Source: Acanthaster planci
Lineage: Eukaryota > Echinodermata > Asteroidea > Valvatida > Acanthasteridae
DNA: 54,096 bases
Direction: 5' to 3'
Assembly (NCBI RefSeq): GCF_001949145.1
Contig: NW_019091400.1
Span: 612,383-666,478 of the forward strand
Shown in pieces: positions 46,001-54,096 of the stretch; within the stretch, counting starts at the first letter, position 1; each line of letters opens with the position of its first letter. The position numbers were made by a program, and so were the translations under genes. The notes beneath the pieces were generated by a model. The model worked only from the letters and a program-made list of their open reading frames with translations, had not been told where the DNA came from and did not search any database.

Positions 46001-49000
46001 TACAGCTTGCAATTTTTCGGCTACCGACATGTTACACAAAATCTTCACACGCAAAGTTGGCTCCATATATTTGAGAATACAATGGCTGAAAATTGTCCAA
46101 TTCTCGCAGTCCTGGTCCCATATGAAAGGGCTCATGATCCTCCAGCTAATGATGTAAGTTTAGTATCCATTTTTGCTCCAGTTAGCAAAATTGTTGCGGA
46201 AGTAGGCAAGACTTCTTGTCGAACTGGTTTTTTGGTAGAATATTTACATCTGCTTACAGATTACATGACCTCCCGCGCAAAGTTGGCTCCATATATGAGA
46301 GGATAAAATGTCTGAAAATTGTCCAAATCTAGCAATCCTAGTGGCATGTGAAAGGGCTCAAGATCCTTTACCTAATGGTAGTGGTTTCAAATCCACATTT
46401 GCGAAAGATTTTTTTATATATTATTTCGCAATATTTGCGAAATTAAGGAATATGTCTTGTCCTACTGCTTACAATATTTGTGCATTTTACCGCTGGTCTG
46501 GACGTCGCAGGTCATCTTCTTGTGCATAGATTATTCCATATATTGGAGCATAAAATGTCCGCTATACAGGTCCTGTTCCCGCTTAGAGAATACTTCATAA
46601 TTTCGAGCATAAAAGGTGTAAAAGTATCTAAATCTTGCAGTGTTTGTGTCATCTGTAAGGTCACGTGTTCTATGTATTTATATCCGTATTTGCAGTAGGC
46701 AGGGAATTATCTGCAAAAGGAAGTTCGAGTTCTTGTCTAAATGTTTTATATTTTTGCGGAATCATGACTTTGTGCTATAAAGGTCTTGCTCTGGCACAGA
46801 GAATGCTTCATATATTTGGGTATAAAAAGTCTAAAAATTATCTAAATCTTGCAATCGTGCTGTCATCTGAAAGATAATTTAGATATTATTATATCTAAAA
46901 CTTGCAATCTTTGGGTCATTTGAAAGGGAACATGTTTCTCTGTCTATTCAGAAAAATTTTATATCCAAATTTGCAGTAGTGAGGGAGATATCTGCATAAA
47001 GAAGTGCATATTCTTGTCCAACTGCCTCCTATTTTGAGGAATTCTTACATCGCGCTATTCTGGGCCCTTTTCTGTCACGGAGGATGCCTGATTTATTCGA
47101 TCATAAAAGGTCTAAAAATTATGTTAACTTGCAATCTGTGTGTCTTCTGAAAGGGCATATGTCCCTCTCTCTATTCATACAAGTTTCATATCCATGTTTG
47201 GAGTAGTTAGGGGGATTTCTGCAAAAGGAAGTGCGAGTTCTTGTCCAAGTATCTCCTATTTTTGTGTGGTTCGCACATTGTTAGCGCTATAAAGGTCATG
47301 TTCCCTGCACTCAGAATTCTTCATGTATTCGAGCATAAAAGTTCTAAAGGTTATCTAAATCTTGCAATCTTGGTGTCATCATCTTGCTGTAGTTATCTGC
47401 GAGATATCTGCAAAACGAAGTGCGAGTTCTTGTCCAACTGTCCCCTATTTTTGAGGAATTCTCATTTTGCGCTATACCTGTCCAGTTTTCGCACCGAGAA
47501 TGCCTGATTTATTCTATTATAAAAGGTCTAAAAATTATGTAAATCTTGCAATTTTGGTTTCATCTGAAAGGGCATGTGTTCCTATATTAATTTAAGTTCG
47601 ATATCCATGTTTGCAGTCCTTAGGGAGATATCTGCAAAAGGAAATGCGAGTTTTTGTCTAACTGCCTCCTATTTTTGCGTAATCCTGAATTTGTTAGCGC
47701 TATGAAGGTCCTGTTCCCACTCAGAGACTGTTTCACATATTTTAGCATAAAAGCTCTAAAAGTATCTTAATCTTGCAATATTTGAAATGTCACATGTTCC
47801 TCTATCTATTCATATAAGTTTTATAGTCATGTTTGCAGTAGTTAAGGAGATATCAGCAAAGAGAAATGCGAGTTTTTGTCCAGCTACCTCCATTTTTTGC
47901 TTAATTCTGATTTAGCACCCTACCAGCAAAGTTTTCCCACGGAGAATGCTTCCTATATATTCCTTTCTATATATAGGTGTGAAATTTATCTAAAAAACTT
48001 GCAATCTTTGTGTTATCTAAAAGAGCACATTTTCCTCTATTTATTCAAATACGTTTTATATCCCTGTTTTCAATAGCGAAGAAGATATCTGCCAAAATAT
48101 GTGCTAGTTCTTGCGTAATTTTCATTTTGTTAGCGCTAGAAAGGTACTGTTCCCCGCATGGAGGATGCTTAATATATTCGAGCATAAGAGGTGTAAAAGG
48201 TATCTAACACTTGCACTCTTGCTGTCATGTGGAAGGCCATATGCTCCTCTTTTCATTCACATAAGTTTCCTACATATTTGCAGTAGTTAGGGAGGTATAT
48301 GTGAAAAGAAGTGCGAGTTCTTGTAAAACTGCCTTCTATTTTTGGGTTATTCTGACTTTGCGCTATACCGGTCCTGTTCTTGCAGAGAGAATGCTTCATA
48401 TATTCGAGCATAATAGGTCTAACGATTATCTAAAACTTGAAATTTGGTTTTTTTGTGAAATTTCATATGTTCATATAAGTTTCCTATCCATATTTGCAGT
48501 AGTTAGGTAGATATCTGCCAAAAGAAGTGTGAGTTCTCCTCTCACGGAGAATGCTTCATATACTCCAGCATCAAAGGTCTAAAACGTGCCTGCATCTTGC
48601 AATCTTTTTTGCCATGTGAGAGGTCTCATGATCCTCTATCTGTTTGTATAAGTTTCATATTAATATTGACATATCAATATTGATATATTCGAGCATAAAT
48701 GGTCTAAAAAGTATCTAAAACTCTCAATCTTTGTGTCATTTGAAAGGGCACACGTTGCTCTATTCATATAAGTTTCATATTCATGTTTAAAGTAGTTGGG
48801 GAGATATCTGTCAAAATATGTGTGAGTTCTTGTACAACTATCTCTTTTTTTGCCTAATTATTACTTTGTTAGGTCCTCTTTCCCCAGACAGAGAATACTT
48901 CATATATTCGAGTGTAAAGTTGTAAAACGTGTATAAATCTTGCATTTCTAGTGCCATCCGAAAGGGCACATGTTCCTCTACCTATTCGTTTAAGTTAGGA

Positions 49001-49570
49001 AGATATCAAAAGCAGGCAACAACTCTGATCGTATTATTTGCTATTTTTTGCGAATTCTTATTTGTCTATACATTACAGGTCGTTTTCCCAGTGCCAATAG
49101 GGCTCTACAAATTGCGTCATAAAACACCTCAAATTGTCCAAATCTGGCCATCTTGGTGGCATCTGAAAGGGCGAAAGTCGCTCTATCCATTGATGTAAAT
49201 TTCGTCTCCTTATTCGTTCTCGTTTAGTAATTACCTGCAAAAGAAGGCACAAGTTCTGATCTTTCTCTCACTAGTTATCTGGAACCTGCTTTGTTTGCAC
49301 ATTCTTGCCCCTTTTCCCTCCCACAGTTGCCTCCATATATTTAATCATTGAAGACTTCATAAGTGTCCAAATCTGGCCATTGTGGTGGCATATGAATGGG
49401 CGAATGTGTCTCTATCCATGGATGTAGGTTTCATATCCATGCTCATTTTAGGTAGGAAGAAAACCTCGAAAGCAGGCAGAAGTTCTGAACGGATTACTTG
49501 CAACTTTGTGCAATTTCTTGTTCGTCTTTATGTGGTGGACTGGACTATGAACATCCATCGTAAGATAGTT
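43050..49570. repeat. Degenerate tandem array of about 28 units, about 225 bp each
   Basis: One pattern repeats: CTCCATATATTGGAGCATAAAA, then CTGAAAATTGTCCAAATC, CAATCCTGGTGGCATCTGAA, AGGGCTC, TTTCATATCCATATTTGC, GTTAGGGAAATATCTGC, AAGTTCTTGTC and CGTCTTCCCGCGCAAAG before the next unit. The GGCATCTGAA block recurs near 43213, 43451, 43651, 44311, 44543, 44771, 45005, 45238, 45451, 45681, 45892, 46114 and 46341 (type A). A type B block with CATATATTCGAGCATAAAAG and TGTCATCTGAAAGGGCACAT runs from about 46.5 to 49.0 kb, and type A returns at about 49.07-49.57 kb. Unit lengths vary and are not multiples of three, so the ORFs inside look incidental. I do not recognise the family. Confidence 0.85.
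43737..44180. mobile_element. Nested, inverted SINE copies inside the tandem array
   Basis: The array unit is broken between AAGGCACTAGTTCTT (43723-43737) and CTTGTCCTAATGCTTCCTAC (44178-44197), which belong together in other units. The insert holds three parts: an inverted SINE tail (43737-43855, through the reverse complement of the B-box region GAGTCCAACC); a + tail fragment (43852-43910); and a + copy with tRNA head (about 43964-44037; B box GGTTCGAGTTCC at 44016-44027) and tail to about 44180. Both ends carry AGGGCAAAACCCTTTATATAAA in opposite orientation, making a 400-bp inverted repeat. Confidence 0.75.
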
Positions 49571-50865
49571 ATTGAATAATTTTGTCCGCCAACAGAGGGC
49601 GTGCTTTAACTTTAACGGTGCCCTGATAATGGGGCGACATGATACTAACTTTTAGGGTCGTGATAGGGAATAAATTCTGGGACTTGATTATATTTCGATT
49701 GTAAACCTCCAATATAATTATAAGTAATATGATTAAGGTGCTCAATATCTTTATTAAGACTGTTATTAAAAAATTAAGGAGAATGACAATGCTGTAGGGG
49801 CGTATGTGTAGTAATATTGTAAAGTTTTACTGCCGCGATTAGTTTGCGTCTGGACTTGCCGCCAAAACCTAGCGACATGTAGTCGTTTATATTTTCAGCG
49901 GACGTCAAATAACCCGGATCCTGGTTTAATCTTCAAAAATATAAGTTGTTGGATCGAGGGGAGGATTGGTTGGTAAGCTAGATTATGTTGAGTTAATTAA
50001 GCGATCCATTGTGGCCTTGAAAAAGGGAAAGACACGCTCTTAAGGGTCTGCGTGAGCCCACGACATGTCGAAAAACTCAAATGTAACGTTACATGTACTT
50101 ATTATGTCTATACAGGCATAGATGTCATGTCAGGGTGCCAGAATGACATGTAATATTGTGTCCCATTCAATTGTTAGGAATTTACAATACGGAATATTAT
50201 TAGGTCGCAATCATATATTTTGTCACATTGTAGGCTTTCTTCTTATACGAGAAAGAGTGCGGATCAGTGAATAAATTAACCAGCCAAGTCAACCCAACCA
50301 AGGTGTCATGACCTAATCCTGCAGTACTACCTCAGGATAAACAAAAACACTACAGATTTGGTAACACGGATGGGGTTGAGTGAAACTACCTGGTCGTCGT
50401 CATCACTCCCCGTGGTAGACGAAGGATTCAAGGAGGCAGCAGGATCGAATGCGGGCTTCATGGTTGTATCTCCAGGCCTGGTAGCTGGCTGGTGCGTCAC
50501 AGTGGTGGAGCGGTGCAAGTAGAGGGCCCTACATCTGGAGCTCTTGGATCCTTTGTGGAACTACCAGGACTCAAGCCGTCAGGTCAAGGTGTGCGTGTGT
50601 GCCTACCTGAATGACTACATGCTGTTCACCCATAGGTGGGACTATAACTATAGGCTTATGTGCTTTTGGTTTGTTGATGACATAGGCAAGGCTAGGGATC
50701 AGTGAAAGTAGTGCACTGCGTATTATTTTATTAAGGGGAAGACCAACCGATCCTGTCGAAGCAACTGAGTTTCAGAGATATATCTGAATTTACATGTAGG
50801 TTTGAGCTTGAAATTGTTCCTAGAAGTATAGATTTAATTTAGCTAGTAGCCCATTTGTTGCTTAC
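49571..50865. other. Region between the array and the retrotransposon gag
   Basis: This should include the 5' LTR and leader of the Ty3/gypsy element, but the 3' LTR is outside the window, so the LTR cannot be delimited by repeat comparison. An AATAAA lies near 50270. No exon recognised. Confidence 0.35.
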
Positions 50866-51826
50866 ATGATGCCTGCGTCCGAGGCTGATTTGATTACCCG
50901 CTTAGTTGCAGGGCTGACAGATGCATTACGGCAGGATAAACCTAAAACTGTCGTGCAGAGACCATTGAAACTGAGTAAGTTCTATGGCAGGCCTAGCAAG
51001 CCGGGGGACCCCACTATTATTGAATGGCTCCAAGATGCGGATTATTACCTGGAGTAGTGTAATATTCCTAAGGCTGAACAGGCAAAGGTGGTAATCCATC
51101 ACCTTGTAGGGGTTGCCCATGATGAAATAAAATGCCATGATGAAAACATCAAGGGTGACTATGAAGAATTGAAGAAACTTCTTCGCCGTCAGTTTGGGGC
51201 CGAGTAGTCAGCCCAGTCGCTTCAGAAAGCACTCTTTGAGCGGTAGCAAAAAAGAGGATAAAACCCTCATGGACTTTTCTCGTGCGCTTATGCGAATGCA
51301 TGATAGAATTTTAGAAGTTGAAACTGACGCAGAGAGAACCGCTTTGAAGGGTTTGCGGGATAGTGTTCTGATTAGTCAGTTTGTGGCAGGTGCAAGGAAT
51401 CATGGTGTGAGGCTCGAATTAAGGCGCCTTGAACTGGCCAAACCTGGTCAGAGTTTTGCTGAAATGAGGGATGCAGCCCGTGAGCTTTTCAGGGATCTTG
51501 AGGGGAACCCCCGTGGTTCCTGACGTGGGGCAGGTGTCAACCACTTGGTAGCTGAAAGTGGTACAGATGATGAGCTAGTGGCCACTGTCAGTGCTAACCC
51601 AGTTGTTAGCGAAGATACCCAGTTGCAGAAGATCCTGCAACAGCAGGAAAAGATTCTTGGGTGCATGCAGGTACAGCAGGAAGCTCTATTTAAGCAACAA
51701 GAGCAAATCACAACTCTAATTCAGGCTGTAGCTAGCAGGGGTGAGGTAGGCCCTAGGCCAGGCCAACAAGGTACAGTAGGGCAACAGGGCAAACCAATTC
51801 GTTGCTTTTATTGTAAGCGCATGTGA
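50866..51826 (+). pseudogene. Ty3/gypsy gag with broken zinc knuckle
   Basis: The ATG at 50866 opens a gag-like N terminus (LSKFYGRPSKPGDPTIIEWL). Three TAG stops share its frame (51055, 51205, 51244). The frame then shifts at the A-run near 51247 and continues through a helical capsid part (DFSRALMRMHDRILEVE) to TGA at 51521. It stays in frame past that to a Gln-rich coiled stretch (QLQKILQQQEKILGCMQVQQ). It ends in the start of a nucleocapsid knuckle, CFYC at 51803-51814, where a small deletion removes the expected spacing to the His and Cys and shifts frame. Confidence 0.85.
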
Positions 51827-52029
51827 AGCAGGAGTGTAAGCTTCGCCTTGCCCATGAAAAGGCTGAGGGCAATACCATGCATTAATAAGCAAAAGGGAAA
51901 AACAAGGACAACCAGGCGGTAAACCAGACCTCTCTGCCACTGTAGGCCGAGTGACAGAGAGAGAGAGAGTCTGGTAAGGCCTCACCTGTCGAGGGGGTTG
52001 TAGAGAAGTCTTGTGAGGATATTTTAAGC

Positions 52030-52360
52030 AGTCTAGTTAGGGGGAGTCCAAAGGCTCAGATTACTTTGGCTGGGGTGACAACCACATGTGTCCTCGATAC
52101 CGGGGCAGAGACTTCTCTAGTTAGCTCCTCCTTTTATAGGGACCACCTTGCAGGAAAGCTTTGTGAAGTGCAGCCTCTAGGTACATACCTGCGTGTGTAT
52201 GGGGCAGGAAATATTGAGGTACCAATCGAGGGGTACATACGTGCTCCATTAGTTGTACACAACCAGACTACTGATGCACACTTCCTAGTGGTGGGGGAAT
52301 TCCCCAAAGGTGGGGCCCGAACCACAAGTCTGTGCCAGTGTTGTTAGGATGTAATATTTT
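52030..52360 (+). pseudogene. Ty3/gypsy aspartic protease
   Basis: The frame from 52066 shows the retropepsin active site VLDTGAETS (about 52090-52116) after a short beta strand and continues to about 52320. A frame change then leads into PVLLGCNIL, the usual end of the protease fold (the ILG/LGCN strand). Known: one DTG/A motif per monomer, active as a dimer. Here the break makes a functional product unlikely. Confidence 0.85.
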
Positions 52361-54096
52361 GCACAAACTGAAGGATGTAGTTCTTGACTCAAAGCAAGCA
52401 GATATAGATGCATGGACAACAGCCATTAATTGGCATCGGCTTACTAAACAACCAGTAGCCGAGGGGTCACCTAGGGTAGATAGGCATTGTCGTGAGCTCC
52501 AGGGTGTTCGCACAGGTAGAAACCCAGTGCATCTGTTACCTAGGGAAGTGCGTTGTATAACTTGTTTGTCTCACCTTGTTCGAACAGCCTTGATGGACAA
52601 ACTGTTCTTGTTGAAAGTCTGTCTAGCCATAGAGCTGGTGAATGCAAATCAACAGAGCAAGCATCTACTGGTAGTATTGATGGTATTTGTCGTGTATATG
52701 ATTCATGTAGTTAGTGGCCAAACTGTAACTGTGTTGGTTGTGAGCATGGGGATGCAAGCACTTGAGTTATCCCCACACACAAAGCTTGCTTATGTCACTG
52801 AGGTTTCACCCAGGTCCCATGTTACAGTTGAAACAGGTGCAGATTGCATCAATGTTTCGGTAAACCATCTCCTAACGGAATCTAGGGAAAATCAGGTCAT
52901 TAACCAGTCTGAGGCTGCCACCTTTGCAGAATCTAGTGAGCCAGATGTCAAGAGTGGTGATGACAAAGAGTCAGTGACAGGAGAAGTTTATGTATTTGAG
53001 GACAGATCCACATACCAACTTCCTCTAGGGCTAGATATTAGTTTATGTACGCAGATGTGTGCGGAAGATCGAGATAGGATTGTGCGAATGATTCAAAAGC
53101 ACGACCAGGTGTTCTCAAAGAGTTCTTTAGATCTGGGACTATGTGATAAGGTTCCCCACAGGATTGACACTATTGACGACTGACCAATCAATCAGCCATA
53201 CAGACGAATCCCTCCACAGCATCTAGGAGAGGTTAGGGAGTCGATCGAAAAGTTTCTGGAACAGGGCATAATACGGAAAAGTAACAGTCCCTATGCGAGC
53301 CGATCGTCTTTCAGAAAAAGGATGGGTCGTTGAGAATTTGTATTGATTACAGGAGGCTTAACACTAAGACAGTACGAGACGCATTTCCATTACCTCGCAT
53401 TGAGGAGTCCCTGGAGGCCCTCCGTGGTGCAAGATACTTCTCCTCCCTTGATTTGGCCCATGGGTACCACCAAGTCGTGATGGACCCAGACTCAATCAGT
53501 AAAGCGGCATTTAGGGTTCCTTTTGGATTGTTCGAGTATACTAGAATGCCCTTCGACCCTTGTAAATGCACCTGGAACTTTCCAGAGGGTGATGGAGATG
53601 TGTCGCGGCGACATGAATCTATCAGAGCTGTTGATTTACCTAGATGATATTCTAGTCCGTTCCCCTACAGTGCAGGAACACATAAATAGGTTGGACAAGG
53701 TCTTTGCTAGATTAGCTGAGTTTGGCCTTAAGATCAAGGGTGCTAAGTGCCAACTGTTCCGTAGCCATGTGTCGTATTTAGGTCATGTTGTGGGGGCTGG
53801 AGGTGTGTTAGTTGATGAGGATAAGGTTAAGAGAATTAGGGATTGGCCATTGCCTACAACAGGAGCACATTTGCCTTTCTTTCCTTGGCCTGGCCAGTTA
53901 CTACCAGCGCTTTAGACATGGATTTGCAAAAGTTGCAGCACCTTTGCATGCTCTTTTGCCCTCACAGGCTAAGGGCAGTGCAAAGTCCGAACATGTGCCA
54001 TTTTGTTGGACGGCTGATGCTCAGACAGCCTTTGATACCTTAAAGCAGGCTTTGACACACGCACCGGTTCTTGCATACCCAGATTTCTCTAGGCAA
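52361..54096 (+). pseudogene. Ty3/gypsy reverse transcriptase and start of RNase H
   Basis: After a linker, the RT fingers begin near 53140 (VPHRIDTIDD, then TGA at 53181-53183). A frame change near 53300 leads to ICIDYRRLN and the motif A SSLDLAHGYHQV (catalytic Asp). Another near 53560 leads to the catalytic YLDD at 53637-53648 and SYLGHVV. A third near 53870 leads into an RNase H-like segment FCWTADAQTAF with APVLAYPDFS, cut by the window end. Catalytic residues are intact but lie in different frames. Confidence 0.92.

Larger units (their letters stand above)
50866..54096 (+). mobile_element. Ty3/gypsy LTR retrotransposon, decayed, truncated by window end
   Basis: The order gag - CCHC knuckle - aspartic protease - reverse transcriptase - start of RNase H is that of Ty3/gypsy elements; integrase and the 3' LTR would lie beyond 54096. 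Several in-frame stops and at least six frame changes (near 51250, 51815, 52320, 53300, 53560 and 53870) show it cannot be expressed as one polyprotein. The proteins remain readable, so insertion is moderately old. The 5' limit is uncertain. Confidence 0.93.

Noticed and set aside
49571-50865. 5' LTR and primer binding site of the Ty3/gypsy element
   Set aside because: Without the 3' LTR in the window no repeat comparison is possible, and no TG...CA boundary with a convincing primer site could be chosen.
1-54096. CRISPR array, operon or prokaryotic defence system
   Set aside because: All clear genes are intron-containing animal genes; the only regular repeats are satellite-like with 225-bp units and no spacers.

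Overview
This is a piece of an animal nuclear genome. It shows long intron-rich genes with GT-AG (and two GC-AG) introns, a tRNA-derived SINE, satellite-like DNA and a decayed Ty3/gypsy retrotransposon. The proteins are clearly related to vertebrate PPP1R15, NCAPH2, LMF2 and SLC16 but diverged from them, which fits an invertebrate. The dense TACATGTA-type palindromes and general texture remind me of a marine deuterostome, perhaps an echinoderm such as a sea star. That placement is a guess, not a demonstration.

Layout, left to right. (1) 1-6083: PPP1R15 (GADD34/CReP-like eIF2alpha phosphatase regulator) on +, with upstream ORFs or an alternative first exon before the main ORF. (2) 6084-12375: AT-rich non-coding DNA full of TACATGTA motifs, ending in a SINE. 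(3) 12376-22228: NCAPH2 (condensin II kleisin) on -, 16 coding exons, 635 codons, apparently complete. (4) 22229-27040: divergent intergenic region with foldback DNA, a minisatellite and a hairpin-bearing tandem duplication. (5) 27041-34481: LMF2 (lipase maturation factor 2) on +, 13 coding exons, 647 codons. (6) 34482-37382: nothing recognised. (7) 37383-40952: SLC16-like 12-TM transporter on -, 4 coding exons, 449 codons, with foldback MITE-like repeats in and beside it. (8) 40953-43050: repeats only. (9) 43050-49570: a degenerate tandem array of about 28 units of about 225 bp, interrupted by nested inverted SINE copies. (10) 49571-54096: the 5' part of a broken Ty3/gypsy element cut off by the window end.

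The genes are ordinary cellular genes and do not form one pathway. The main biological point is that NCAPH2 and LMF2 lie head to head, as they do in human 22q13.33, so this looks like an anciently conserved divergent pair. PPP1R15 and NCAPH2 converge, as do LMF2 and the SLC16-like gene. The least explained material is the 6.5-kb tandem array. Exon boundaries were read by eye from splice consensus, phase continuity and family resemblance; no alignment or search was run.
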